Shown here: positions 8,831 through 17,066 of the stretch, piece by piece
Layout of the letters: each line of letters opens with the position of its first letter
Position numbering within the stretch: position 1 is the stretch's first letter
From: Actinophytocola algeriensis
Lineage (GTDB): Bacteria > Actinomycetota > Actinomycetes > Mycobacteriales > Pseudonocardiaceae
Assembly: GCF_014203735.1 (NCBI RefSeq)
Contig: NZ_JACHJQ010000002.1
Span: 682,001-746,000 of the forward strand
Reading direction: 5' to 3'
Length of the DNA stretch: 64,000 nucleotides
Position numbers and translations under genes: made by a program
The notes under the pieces: model-generated
Told to the model about the DNA's origin: nothing
Seen by the model: the letters and a program-made list of their open reading frames with translations, nothing else
Databases searched by the model: none

Positions 8831-9103
8831 TCAGCTTGCGTTCTTGTTCTGCTGCTCGACAGACTGCGGCGTGACGCCGTTCGTCTGCGGCGGCTGGGTC
8901 GGGGGAAGCTGCTGCTGCTGGATCGGCTGAGCGGCAGGCTTCTCTTCCTCGTCCGACTCGCCGCGCATGCCCTTGGTCTCTTCCTTGAAGGCCTTGGCGG
9001 ACTTGCCGAGCGAACGCGCCATCTCGGGCAGCTTTCGCGCCCCGAAGAGCAGAATGATCACACCCGCGATGATCAGCAGCTCGGGCACACCCAGGTTACC
9101 CAC
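8831..9103 (-). CDS. tatA: Twin-arginine translocase subunit TatA
   Basis: A 90-aa protein: a short N-terminal transmembrane helix (LLIIAGVIILLFG), the hinge GARKLPEMARSLGKSAKAFK and an amphipathic helix, then a Gln/Pro-rich polar tail. TatA oligomerises to form the Tat pore with TatC. Its ATG lies within the end of the upstream small membrane protein (8-nt overlap), and tatC follows. Confidence 0.95.
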   Translation of the reverse strand: MGNLGVPELLIIAGVIILLFGARKLPEMARSLGKSAKAFKEETKGMRGESDEEEKPAAQPIQQQQLPPTQPPQTNGVTPQSVEQQNKNAS

Positions 9104-9359
9104 GGTCTTCCTCCTGTCTCCCCCGGCTGTTCGATGGTACGTCAGCCGGAGCGTGCTTCACCCGTGCCCGGGTCTCTCTCATCGCCACCCGCAGGGCCGC
9201 GGACCGCGCCTTGAGAGTGCCGGTCTCGTGGGTGAAGTGGGCTCCGGTCGAGCCCGCGGCCCGGTTGAACCGCCGCACATGGCGGAGCACCCGGACCGAC
9301 ACCCAACAGAGCAACAACGACCCCACGACGACCGCGATCCAGGTCGGCAGGTACGACAT
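9096..9359 (-). CDS. Small single-pass membrane protein upstream of tatA
   Basis: An 87-aa protein starting MSYLPTWIAVVVGSLLLCWV: one N-terminal transmembrane helix followed by a basic cytoplasmic tail rich in Arg (VRVLRHVRRFNRA, RVAMRETRARVKHA). The ATG at 9359 puts the helix at the N-terminus; a GTG at 9413 would add 18 residues. The 8-nt overlap with tatA implies co-translation, so it may assist the Tat system, but I do not recognise the family and no domain is visible. Confidence 0.6.
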   Translation of the reverse strand: MSYLPTWIAVVVGSLLLCWVSVRVLRHVRRFNRAAGSTGAHFTHETGTLKARSAALRVAMRETRARVKHAPADVPSNSRGRQEEDRG

Positions 9360-9413
9360 CACGTTTTCTACCGTAGTGGGCGTGTGGTGGAAGTACGACG
9401 CCCGCGTCGTCAC

Positions 9414-9800
9414 TTAACACAGATCACACATCGGCTGGTGACTGGCTTGTGCGGCTGAGTGGCGTGTGACCTGGGCGGAGATGGCCGGCTCCGGGTGCCG
9501 GGGGTGTCGAGGCAGGTCAGGGAGAGGTCAGGACGGCACTAGGACGGCGCCGCTGGGTGCGGTCGCGGTGGACGTCGGGATGCCTCGGGGTGGGTCGACA
9601 CGCCCGGCGGGGGCTGCGGGCGGAGGGACGGGGCAGAGCGGTCCGACGACGCGGGGCCAGGCGGCTCCGCACCACGGCGGAGCGGCGGAACCGGACGAAG
9701 CGGGCCGGGCAGCGCGGCGAAGTTATGCAGAGCCGCAGCGAGCGACGCCGCGTGGAAGGTAAGGGCACAAAGCCTCCCGCGACCCGCCCGGCCGTGAACC
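9414..9800. other. Gene-free gap between pafC and the tatA operon
   Basis: No open frame here has coding character: the open frames are Arg/Gly/Pro-rich translations or extensions of pafC shadows. A 16-bp inverted repeat with 7-bp arms (ACGACGC/GCGTCGT, 9395-9410) lies at its tatA-proximal edge, 36 nt upstream of the chosen start of the small membrane protein, and may belong to the tat promoter. I see no tRNA, terminator with U-tract or mobile element. Confidence 0.5.
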
Positions 9801-10757
9801 TCACCGATAACGAGCCAACGCCCGCACCGCCCGCTCTCGCAACGCAGACACCAGATCCGCCGGTCCCTCGACCACCGCGTCGCCGCCCAGCCCGAGCAAC
9901 AGCCGGACCATCCACGACAGGTCCGCGTACCGCATCCACACCCGCAGATGACCGCCGTCCAGTTCGGCTGATTCCTCCACCGGGTAGTACTCCGACACCC
10001 AGCGGGCGTCCGGGGACAGCACGAGCTGTGCCACCGGCTGGTCGGGCTGCGGGTGGAAGAGGCCTGCTGTCGTGTCGGTCTGTTCCGCATAGGGAGGCGG
10101 GGCCGCGGGCTCGTCCAGTTCTGTCACGTCGTCGATGCGGTCCATGCGGAACAGGCGGACGCCCTCCGCTCGGCGGCACCACGCTTCCAGGTAGCCGCGG
10201 CCCTCGACGATCAGCATGCGCATCGGGTCGACCGTGCGCTCCGTGATCTCGTCTTTGGACGCCGTGTAGTACGTCATCCGCAGAGCCCGGTTGCCGCGCA
10301 GTGCTTTCTGGACCACCTCGCGCGCCTTGGCCGTCGTCGCGCCTTCCCGGACGCCAAGGCCCACCGCCACGCCGGCCGGTTGGGCCTGGCCTGCCGCCGC
10401 CTCGATCTTGGCCACCGCTCTGCGGACCGCGTCCGCGTCGGCTACGCCCGGGGCGTCGAGCAGGGTGCGCAGGGCCACCAGCAGCGCCGTCGCTTCCGAG
10501 CCCGTGAGCCGCAGGGGGCGGCTCATGCCCGCGTCGAAGTTGACGGAGATCGTGTCGCCTTCGAAGGACAGGTCGATGAGGTCGCCCGGGCCGTAGCCCG
10601 GGAGACCGCACATCCACAGCAGTTCCAGGTCCTTGCGCAGCTGTTTGGCGCTGACCCCGAAGTCGTTCGCCGCCTCGTCGACGGCGATGCCCGGACGGGC
10701 GATGAGGTACGGCACCAGCGCGAGCAGCCTCGGCAGCCGGTCGGTCGAGGTGTTCAC
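9801..10757 (-). CDS. pafC: WYL-domain regulator PafC
   Basis: A 318-aa transcriptional regulator. An N-terminal winged-helix region (TDRLPRLLALVPYLIARPGI..., FGVSAKQLRKDLELLWMCGL) is followed by a WYL domain (about 150-230; NRALRMTYYTA..., RGYLEAWCRRAEGVRLFRMDRI) and a WCX C-terminal region. In mycobacteria PafB and PafC act together as the non-SOS DNA-damage activator. GTG 10757 overlaps the pafB stop (GTGA), so the two are co-translated. The gene follows pafB as expected but is not adjacent to pafA here. Confidence 0.9.
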   Translation of the reverse strand: MNTSTDRLPRLLALVPYLIARPGIAVDEAANDFGVSAKQLRKDLELLWMCGLPGYGPGDLIDLSFEGDTISVNFDAGMSRPLRLTGSEATALLVALRTLLDAPGVADADAVRRAVAKIEAAAGQAQPAGVAVGLGVREGATTAKAREVVQKALRGNRALRMTYYTASKDEITERTVDPMRMLIVEGRGYLEAWCRRAEGVRLFRMDRIDDVTELDEPAAPPPYAEQTDTTAGLFHPQPDQPVAQLVLSPDARWVSEYYPVEESAELDGGHLRVWMRYADLSWMVRLLLGLGGDAVVEGPADLVSALRERAVRALARYR

Positions 10758-11725
10758 GTCGCCTCCGCCACGGCGAGCAGCCGTTCGTGCACTGCCTTGC
10801 GCAGCACGTCCGGTTCCAGCACCACCGCGTCCTGGCCGTAGCCCGCGATCCAGCTCGCCGCCGAGTCGGTGTGCAGCACCTCCAGCTCGACCAGGTCGCC
10901 CTGCTCGCCGTCCAGTTCGCGCTCCCCCACCACGGTCGCGCGCCTGCGCAGTCCCGCCGCGCGGTGTTTCGCCAGCCACAGCTGCACGGTCGACGTCTCC
11001 GGTGGCTCGTTGCTGGAACTGGCCACGAACTTCAGCAGGTCTACCTCCTCCGGGCGGCGGACCGTGCCGGGCCTGCCCACCAACCGCACGTCACCGACGA
11101 TGCGGGACAGGCGGAAGCACCGGGGCGCGTGGCGGTCGCGGTCGTGCCCGACCACGTACCAGCGGCCACGCCACGACACCACGCCCCACGGCTCCAGCGT
11201 GCGGCCGCGCAGTTCGGCGGGTGACGGCCTGCGGTAGTCGAAGCTGACCGCCTGCCCGGTCTGCACGGCGGCCAGCAGCGGACCGAACGCGGGCTCGGTC
11301 GTGCGCACCTTCGGCTCCACCACCGCGGGCACACCCTGGTCGACGTCCACACCCGCGGCCCGCAGCTTCAGCAACGCGCCGTGCGCGGCTCCGGTCAGTT
11401 CCGGGGAGTCCCACAGGCGGACGGCCAGCGCGACGGCCGCCGCCTCGTCCGGTTCCAGCTCGATGTCGCCGAGCTCGTAGTCGCGCCGTGCGATGCGGTA
11501 GCCGTCGACCCTGTCGAACGACCAGTTGCGCCCGGTCTCGAGCGGGATGCCCAGCTCCCGTAACTCGGTTTTGTCGCGCTCGAACATGCGGAAGAACGCC
11601 TCGTCATTGGGCGCGTCTTTGTAGCCGGGGACAATCTTGCGAATGCTCTCGGCGGGCAGGTACTGGCGTGTGGACAGCAGGCACAGCACCAGGTTCACGA
11701 GTCTTTCTGCGCGGACGACGGACAC
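10754..11725 (-). CDS. pafB: WYL-domain regulator PafB
   Basis: A 323-aa partner of PafC with the same layout: N-terminal HTH (VVRAERLVNLVLCLLSTRQY..., then FFRMFERDKTELRELGIPLE), a central WYL domain (GQAVSFDYRRPSPAELRGRT, WYVVGHDRDRHAPRCFRLSR) and a WCX region. WYL domains sense ligands, probably single-stranded DNA in this family. GTG 11725 is chosen: a TAGAGT hexamer ends 7 nt upstream and no ribosome-binding site is seen, so the mRNA is probably leaderless. In M. tuberculosis pafA-pafB-pafC are contiguous; here five genes separate pafA from pafBC. Confidence 0.9.
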   Translation of the reverse strand: MSVVRAERLVNLVLCLLSTRQYLPAESIRKIVPGYKDAPNDEAFFRMFERDKTELRELGIPLETGRNWSFDRVDGYRIARRDYELGDIELEPDEAAAVALAVRLWDSPELTGAAHGALLKLRAAGVDVDQGVPAVVEPKVRTTEPAFGPLLAAVQTGQAVSFDYRRPSPAELRGRTLEPWGVVSWRGRWYVVGHDRDRHAPRCFRLSRIVGDVRLVGRPGTVRRPEEVDLLKFVASSSNEPPETSTVQLWLAKHRAAGLRRRATVVGERELDGEQGDLVELEVLHTDSAASWIAGYGQDAVVLEPDVLRKAVHERLLAVAEAT

Positions 11726-11732
11726 GTTTCGA

Positions 11733-11738
11733 ACTCTA
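11733..11738 (-). promoter_or_regulatory. -10-like hexamer TAGAGT for pafBC
   Basis: Minus-strand TAGAGT, then 7 nt, then the pafB GTG. No Shine-Dalgarno sequence lies between. The spacing fits a leaderless start. No canonical -35 is visible. Confidence 0.4.
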
Positions 11739-11823
11739 GCCCGACTGGGCGAGGGGAGTCCCGTTGGCGCGCCAGGGTGTTCGTGCGAACGGTCCATTGA
11801 CTCGGTCAAGAAGCAAAATCGAC

Positions 11824-11864
11824 TGGTATGACCACTTGACCTCTAGTCTCTGACCAGGTAGTTC
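11824..11864 (+). promoter_or_regulatory. FadR/GntR operator and promoter of the hydroxylase operon
   Basis: TGGTATGACCA (11824-11834) fits the FadR-subfamily operator pattern TNGTNNNACNA. It directly precedes TTGACC (11836-11841, -35-like), a 17-nt spacer and TAGTTC (11859-11864, -10-like). The ATG follows 6 nt later, so the mRNA is probably leaderless. The arrangement suggests autoregulation by the FadR-type protein. Confidence 0.55.
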
Positions 11865-11870
11865 TTGAGC

Positions 11871-12593
11871 ATGGCGCTCCAACCCGTTGCCCGGCGCTCG
11901 GTGCCGGACGAAGTGTTCGACCAGATTCTCGACGACGTGGTCAGTGGTGAGTTCACCCCCGGCGAGGCGCTGCCGAGCGAGCGAAGACTCGCCGAGGTCC
12001 TCGGTGTCTCCCGGCCCGCGGTCAGGGAGGCGCTGCAACGGGTCGCCCAGGCCGGGCTGGTCGAGGTGCGGCAGGGCGATTCGACGACCGTGCGGGACTA
12101 CCGCAGGCACGCGAGCCTCGACCTGCTCCCCCGCCTGCTCCTCCCCCGCGGCGAACTGGACCCGTCCGTCGCGCGCAGCATCCTCGAGGCCCGCCTGCTC
12201 ATCGGTCCCCGGGTCGCGCGGCTCGCGGCCGAACGCGCCGGTGCACGGCTCGAGGCGCGGCTGCTGACGGCCGTCGCCGCGATCGAGGCCGACCCGGACC
12301 CGGTGGCACGGCAGCGGCACGCGCTCGTGTTCTGGGACCACATCGTCGACGGCGCGGACTCGATCGTGTTCCGGCTGATGTTCAACAGCCTCCGCGCCGC
12401 CTACGAACCGGCGCTCGGCGCGCTCGCCACGCTCATGGCCAACGAGGTCGACCAGGTCGACGTGTACCGCGCGCTCGCGGGCCGGATCACCGGCGGCGAC
12501 GCCGACGGGGCGGACCGTGCCGCGCACGACCTGCTCGCACCGGCGACGGACGCCCTGCTCACCGCCATCCGACAACTCGAGGAGCTCCCGTGA
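11871..12593 (+). CDS. GntR family (FadR subfamily) transcriptional regulator
   Basis: A 240-aa regulator. The N-terminal winged HTH is classic GntR ([54 protein letters not shown]). The C-terminal all-helical FCD-like domain (about 90-235) would bind an effector; FadR-type proteins often sense acyl-CoA or organic acids. ATG 11871 is preferred over a TTG two codons upstream because the promoter spacing fits a leaderless start. The stop overlaps the hydroxylase start (GTGA, 4 nt), so the regulator controls a lipid-modifying enzyme in the same transcript. Confidence 0.88.
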   Translation: MALQPVARRSVPDEVFDQILDDVVSGEFTPGEALPSERRLAEVLGVSRPAVREALQRVAQAGLVEVRQGDSTTVRDYRRHASLDLLPRLLLPRGELDPSVARSILEARLLIGPRVARLAAERAGARLEARLLTAVAAIEADPDPVARQRHALVFWDHIVDGADSIVFRLMFNSLRAAYEPALGALATLMANEVDQVDVYRALAGRITGGDADGADRAAHDLLAPATDALLTAIRQLEELP

Positions 12594-13306
12594 CGGACAT
12601 GGACCGGCTCGCGAAGCAACGCCTCGCAGCGGACGAGGCGGCGCTCACCGCCGCCAAGCGCCGCCCGGTCGGCATCGGCGACGCGGCGAGGGCGTTCTGG
12701 CGCCACCCGTCCCCCTGGCTGATCGCCACGCTCCTGGTGTGCGCCGCCACCGCGCGTGGCCTGGTCGGCGACTGGCGGCTGTCGGACCTGTGGACACCGC
12801 TGGTCATGCTCGCGGTCTTCCCGTTCTTCGAGTGGGCCGTGCACGTCTGCGTCCTGCACTGGCGGCCCCGGCACGTAGGCCGGATCACCATCGACCCGCT
12901 GCTGTCCCGCAAGCACCGCGCCCACCACGTCGACCCGCGTGACACGCCGCTCGTGTTCATCCCGTGGCAGGTGCAGCTGTGGCTGGTGCCGCTGATCGCG
13001 GCGATCGGGCTGCTCGCCTTCCCCCGCGCGGGCCTCGGGCTCACCTTCATGACCGTCGTCGGACTGCTGGGGCTCGGCTACGAGTGGACCCACTACCTGA
13101 TCCACAGCGACTACCGGCCCAAGTCGCGCGTCTACCGCGCCATCTGGCGCAACCACCGCCTGCACCACTACAAGAACGAGCACTACTGGTTCACCGTCAC
13201 CAGCTCGGGCACGGCCGACCGCGTGCTCGGCACCTACCCGGACGCGACGACGGTAACGACCTCCCCCACCGTGCGTGACCTGCACGCCCGGGAGGCGGGC
13301 GCCTAG
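12590..13306 (+). CDS. Fatty acid hydroxylase/sterol desaturase-family membrane di-iron enzyme
   Basis: A 238-aa membrane enzyme with the histidine clusters that bind two irons in this superfamily: [30 protein letters not shown] and [13 protein letters not shown]. Hydrophobic segments lie before and between them. Such enzymes hydroxylate fatty acids, sterols or carotenoids using O2 and an electron donor. The GTG has GGAG upstream and overlaps the FadR stop. The shared CTAG at 13303-13306 is the stop of this gene and, on the other strand, of the TetR gene. Confidence 0.85.
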   Translation: MTDMDRLAKQRLAADEAALTAAKRRPVGIGDAARAFWRHPSPWLIATLLVCAATARGLVGDWRLSDLWTPLVMLAVFPFFEWAVHVCVLHWRPRHVGRITIDPLLSRKHRAHHVDPRDTPLVFIPWQVQLWLVPLIAAIGLLAFPRAGLGLTFMTVVGLLGLGYEWTHYLIHSDYRPKSRVYRAIWRNHRLHHYKNEHYWFTVTSSGTADRVLGTYPDATTVTTSPTVRDLHAREAGA

Positions 13307-13995
13307 CTCAGCTCGGTCAGCTCTTCTGTCAGCAGTGACTCCTGCTCCTTGTTCAGGCCGTTGCCCTTCAGGCCGTGGCCGAGCACGAGCATGCTCCGCA
13401 CGACCACCTCGTCGCGCATGTTCGCAGGCAGGTCGGCCAGTGGCCCGTTGAGCAGTGTGGCGAGGCCGTGCACCATCGCCCACGCGGTGAACTCCGTGAT
13501 CGGCCTGCGGTCCGGCGTGAGGTAGCCGACCGCGACCAGGTCGTCCAGCGCGCTGACCAGCAGCTGGTACGGGCTCGTCTCGGTGCGTTCGAACGGCGGC
13601 GGCGACTGGCTCGACGCGGACGCGGACGCGAACACGGTGTGGAACAGGCCGGGCTCCTCCTGGGCGAACGTGAGGTAGCCGCGGCCGAACGCGCCGAAGC
13701 GGGCCAGCGCGTGGCGCACCGCGTCGCCCTCGGTCGCCGGGCGGTCGGCGACCGCCTTGGTCATCGCCGTCGTCAGCTCCTCGAGCGCGCGTTCCTTCGC
13801 CGCGGTCAGCAGTTCCTCATGACCGGCGAAGTGGCGGTACGCCGCGGTCGGCGTCACGCCGACCTCCCTGGCCGCCGCCCTGATGGTCACGGACGCGGGC
13901 CCACCCTTCGCCGCGAGCTCCGCGGCCGCCGCGACCAGGGCGTTCCGCAGGTCGCCATGGTGGTAGCCGCGCTTGCTCGACGCTGAGTCGTCCAT
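13303..13995 (-). CDS. TetR-family regulator (TetR/AcrR, TetR_C_13-like)
   Basis: A 230-aa repressor. The HTH is at the N-terminus (YHHGDLRNALVAAAAELAAK, then VTIRAAAREVGVTPTAAYRH). The remainder is a helical ligand-binding domain ending in a polar tail. ATG 13995 is chosen because the HTH start fits; the upstream frame crosses the palindrome. It diverges from the MMPL transporter, and a palindrome with flanking repeats lies between them, so it probably represses the transporter and itself. Confidence 0.88.
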   Translation of the reverse strand: MDDSASSKRGYHHGDLRNALVAAAAELAAKGGPASVTIRAAAREVGVTPTAAYRHFAGHEELLTAAKERALEELTTAMTKAVADRPATEGDAVRHALARFGAFGRGYLTFAQEEPGLFHTVFASASASSQSPPPFERTETSPYQLLVSALDDLVAVGYLTPDRRPITEFTAWAMVHGLATLLNGPLADLPANMRDEVVVRSMLVLGHGLKGNGLNKEQESLLTEELTELS

Positions 13996-14002
13996 GCAGG
14001 CA

Positions 14003-14052
14003 ATGTTGACAGCAGTAAACATCCATGGCAAGTTAACACCCGACAAGTTTAC
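14003..14052. promoter_or_regulatory. TetR operator region: palindrome plus direct repeats
   Basis: ATGTTGACAGCAGTAAACAT (14003-14022) is an imperfect 20-bp palindrome. Two further half-site-like direct repeats follow, CAAGTTAAC (14029-14037) and CAAGTTTAC (14044-14052), 15 nt apart. All lie in the 92-nt space between the divergent TetR and MMPL starts, so binding could control both promoters. Confidence 0.5.
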
Positions 14053-14087
14053 GGTCGCACACATTCGGGTGAAGCAAGGGGAACGCC

Positions 14088-16238
14088 ATGTTCGGACGGA
14101 TCGGGCGGTTCGCCGCATCCCATGCGAAGGGGGTGCTGCTGGTCACCGCGCTGCTCGCGGTCGCCGCCGCCGCCCTGGGGGTCACCGCGTTCGGCAAGCT
14201 CCAGACAGAGGGGTTCGACGACCCGAACTCGGAGTCGAGCCAGGCGAAGGCGCTGATCGAGAGCCAGTTCGGCGGCGAGAACGACGTCGTGTTCCTGTTC
14301 TCGTCCGACACCGGCTCGGTCGACGACCCGGCCGCGATGAACGCCGCGGCCGACCTGGCCGACCGCCTCGCCACCGACCCCGGAATCACCGGTTTCACCT
14401 CGTACTTCACGACGAAGGCGCCGCCGATGATCTCGGCGGACGGCCAGTACGCGATCGGCGCCGCGCGGCTCACCGACGAGGGCCACGTCAAGGACCTGCG
14501 GGCCGAGTACAGCGACGGCAACGGCCCGATCAACGTCCAGGTGGGTGGTGCGGACGCGATCGGCGTCGACATCAGCGGCCAGGTCGCGAAGGACCTGGCT
14601 CTGGCCGAGGCGATCGCGGTGCCGATCATCCTGGTGCTGCTGGTCGTGGTGTTCGGCAGCGTGATCGCGGCGCTGCTGCCGCTGGCGATCGGCACGATTG
14701 CCGTGTTCGGCACGTTCGCACTGCTCGCGGTCCTCGGCTCGGTCACCGACGTGTCCGTGTTCGCGATCAACCTGACCACCGCGCTCGGGCTCGGGCTCGC
14801 CATCGACTACGCCCTGCTGATGGTGTCCCGGTTCCGCGAGGAGCTGGCGAAGGGCAAGGACACGCCGGAGGCGGTGGTCAACACCGTGGAGACGGCGGGC
14901 CGGACGATCGTGTTCAGCGCGCTGACCGTGGCGGTCGCACTCGGTGCGCTGGCGCTGTTCCCGCTGTACTTCCTGCGGTCCTTCGCCTACGCGGGCATGG
15001 GCGTGGTGATCATCGCGATGGTGAGCGCGCTGTTCGCACTCCCGGCGATGCTCGCGCTGCTGGGCGAGCGGGTGAACTCGCTGCGCCTGCCGTGGGCGAA
15101 GCGGACGCCGACGTCGGTGTCCGCGCTGTGGGCGAAGGTCGCGGGGGCCGCGCTGAAGCGCCCGGTGCTGATGGGCGCGCCGGTGGTGCTCCTGCTGGTG
15201 CTGGCCGCGGTGCCGCTGCTGAAGGTGGAGTTCGGCACGCCGGACGACCGGGTGCTGACCGGCTCGGTGGAGACACGGGCGGTCGGCGACGTGCTGCGCG
15301 CGGACTTCCCCGGCGACGAGGCGAAGGCCATCCAGCTGGTGACCAGGCACCCGGCGGGGACGACGATCGTCGGCGACTACGCGCTGGAGCTGTCGCGCCT
15401 GGCAGGCGTGGAGTCGGTGACGAGCAGCGTCGGCACCTACGCGGACGGGCGCGCGGTGGGCCCTGGCAACGCGGACTTCGCGGCGAAGGACCTGCACCAG
15501 CGCATGACGGTTCTGACCGAGTACGACTCGCACTCGACCGAGGGGCAGGCACTCGCGGAGCAGGTGCGCGACATGCCGTCGCGCGGCATGGAGGTGCTGG
15601 CGGGCGGTTCGGCGGCCCGGCTCGTGGACAGCAAGGACGCGATCGCGGACAAGCTGCCGCTGGCGGCGGGCATCATCGCGGTGAGCACGTTCATCCTGCT
15701 GTTCCTGTTCTCCGGCAGCGTGCTGCAGCCACTGCGCGCCCTGCTGTTCAACGTCATCGGCCTGTCGGCGACGATCGGCCTGATGGTGATGATCTTCCAG
15801 GAAGGCTGGCTGGCGTCCTGGCTGGGCTTCACACCGCTACCGCTCGACACGAGCATGCTGGTGCTGCTGTTCTGCGTGGTGTTCGGCCTGTCGATGGACT
15901 ACGAGGTGTTCGTGCTGAGCCGCATCAAGGAGATGCGTGACCAGGGCGCGGACCTGGGCGAGTCGGTGAAGCAGGGCCTGTCGCGCACAGGCAGGCTGGT
16001 GACGATGGCCGCGGTGCTGCTGGCGGTGAGCCTCCTCGCCTTCGGCACGAGTGGGGTCAGCTTCGTCCAGATGTTCGGCATCGGCAGCGGCCTGGCGATC
16101 CTCGTCGACGCGACGCTCATCCGGGGCGTGCTGGTGCCGGTCGGCATGCGTGCGCTCGGCAAGGCGGCGTGGTGGTCGCCACCGTTCATGCGGAAGATCC
16201 ACGACCGCATCGGCCTGCGCGAACACGAACCGGTCTAA
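14088..16238 (+). CDS. MMPL/RND-family transporter
   Basis: A 716-aa inner-membrane exporter of the MMPL group of RND pumps, which in actinobacteria export lipids and other hydrophobic compounds. It has two halves, each with a transmembrane helix, a large extracellular loop and five more helices. The proton-relay motifs are GLGLAIDYALLMVSRFREEL in the first half and FGLSMDYEVFVLSRIKEM in the second. The ATG follows AAGGGGAA. It diverges from a TetR gene and overlaps the downstream ArsR gene by 4 nt tail to tail. The substrate is unknown; the nearby fatty-acid hydroxylase hints at a lipid. Confidence 0.9.
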   Translation: MFGRIGRFAASHAKGVLLVTALLAVAAAALGVTAFGKLQTEGFDDPNSESSQAKALIESQFGGENDVVFLFSSDTGSVDDPAAMNAAADLADRLATDPGITGFTSYFTTKAPPMISADGQYAIGAARLTDEGHVKDLRAEYSDGNGPINVQVGGADAIGVDISGQVAKDLALAEAIAVPIILVLLVVVFGSVIAALLPLAIGTIAVFGTFALLAVLGSVTDVSVFAINLTTALGLGLAIDYALLMVSRFREELAKGKDTPEAVVNTVETAGRTIVFSALTVAVALGALALFPLYFLRSFAYAGMGVVIIAMVSALFALPAMLALLGERVNSLRLPWAKRTPTSVSALWAKVAGAALKRPVLMGAPVVLLLVLAAVPLLKVEFGTPDDRVLTGSVETRAVGDVLRADFPGDEAKAIQLVTRHPAGTTIVGDYALELSRLAGVESVTSSVGTYADGRAVGPGNADFAAKDLHQRMTVLTEYDSHSTEGQALAEQVRDMPSRGMEVLAGGSAARLVDSKDAIADKLPLAAGIIAVSTFILLFLFSGSVLQPLRALLFNVIGLSATIGLMVMIFQEGWLASWLGFTPLPLDTSMLVLLFCVVFGLSMDYEVFVLSRIKEMRDQGADLGESVKQGLSRTGRLVTMAAVLLAVSLLAFGTSGVSFVQMFGIGSGLAILVDATLIRGVLVPVGMRALGKAAWWSPPFMRKIHDRIGLREHEPV

Positions 16239-16915
16239 GGAGCCAGCGCGGCGCCCAGGGTCTGCGGACTCTGGGCGCCGAGCTGTTCGAGCCAGGCGGT
16301 GTCGTGGACGGTGACCGCCCGGTGCGAGTCGCGGCTGAGCCACCCCGCGTCCTGTGCCCGGCTCAGGATCGCGGCCGGCAGTGCGCCTGCGAGGTGCTCA
16401 CGACGTTCCGTCCAGTCGAGGCATTCCCGGAGCAGCGCTCGCCGCGGCCGCTGGACCTCGATCCCGAGCGAGGCGAAGGTGGCCCACCCGCGCTCGGTGA
16501 CCGCGAGCCCGTCCCGGTCGCTGATCAGGCCGTCGCCGACGAGCCCGTCCCGCAACGCGACGCCCAGTCGCCCGGCGAGATGGTCGTAGCAGGTGCGGGC
16601 GTGGGCCAGTCGACGAGCACGCACGCTTTGCCTGAGCCCACGCGGCGGCTCGGGCCCGGCGAGGTTGGCGAGCCGCTCGATGACGTCGGCGACCTGCGGG
16701 CCTGACAGGCGAACGTAGCGGTGGCGGCCTTGCTTGAGAGTGCGGACAAACCCGGCGTCGTGGAGGACGCGGACGTGCTCACTGGCGGTGGAGGTGGCGA
16801 TGCGGGCGGCGTGCGCCAGCTCGCTGACGGTCCAGGCCCGCCCGTCGATGAGCGCCATACACATCGTCGCGCGGCTCTCATCAGCGAGAACGGCAGCGAC
16901 TGAGGCAACCGACAT
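16235..16915 (-). CDS. ArsR-type winged-helix regulator
   Basis: A 226-aa regulator with an N-terminal winged helix of the ArsR type (SVASVAAVLADESRATMCMA, WTVSELAHAARIATSTASEH, LKQGRHRYVRL) and a C-terminal region of about 120 aa of unknown function, so it is longer than simple ArsR sensors. There is no CxC metal motif. A TACCAT hexamer ends 7 nt before ATG 16915, fitting a leaderless start. It converges on the MMPL gene. Confidence 0.8.
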   Translation of the reverse strand: MSVASVAAVLADESRATMCMALIDGRAWTVSELAHAARIATSTASEHVRVLHDAGFVRTLKQGRHRYVRLSGPQVADVIERLANLAGPEPPRGLRQSVRARRLAHARTCYDHLAGRLGVALRDGLVGDGLISDRDGLAVTERGWATFASLGIEVQRPRRALLRECLDWTERREHLAGALPAAILSRAQDAGWLSRDSHRAVTVHDTAWLEQLGAQSPQTLGAALAP

Positions 16916-16922
16916 GGTGTCG

Positions 16923-16928
16923 ATGGTA
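16923..16928 (-). promoter_or_regulatory. -10-like hexamer TACCAT for the ArsR-type gene
   Basis: Minus-strand TACCAT is followed by 7 nt and the ATG at 16915, with no Shine-Dalgarno sequence. Confidence 0.35.
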
Positions 16929-17066
16929 GGCAGCCGACGCGTCGGCGACGGCCGAAGTGTGGGGCGCAAGCACATCAATCAACCACCAAGGGGTTGGCGA
17001 CGATCCATGCCAACCCCCAGCCACACCTCTTCCCGGCGGCCCAGTCCTGGCCCGGACCGGACCCGC

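Noticed and set aside
9466-9762. 98-aa plus-strand open frame between tatA and pafC
   Set aside because: Gly/Arg/Ala-rich composition, no domain, no convincing ribosome-binding site; typical chance frame in high-GC DNA.
11871-16915. Genomic island between pafBC and pafA
   Set aside because: No integrase, transposase, tRNA or flanking repeat was found; base composition looks like the surroundings. Kept only as a synteny observation.
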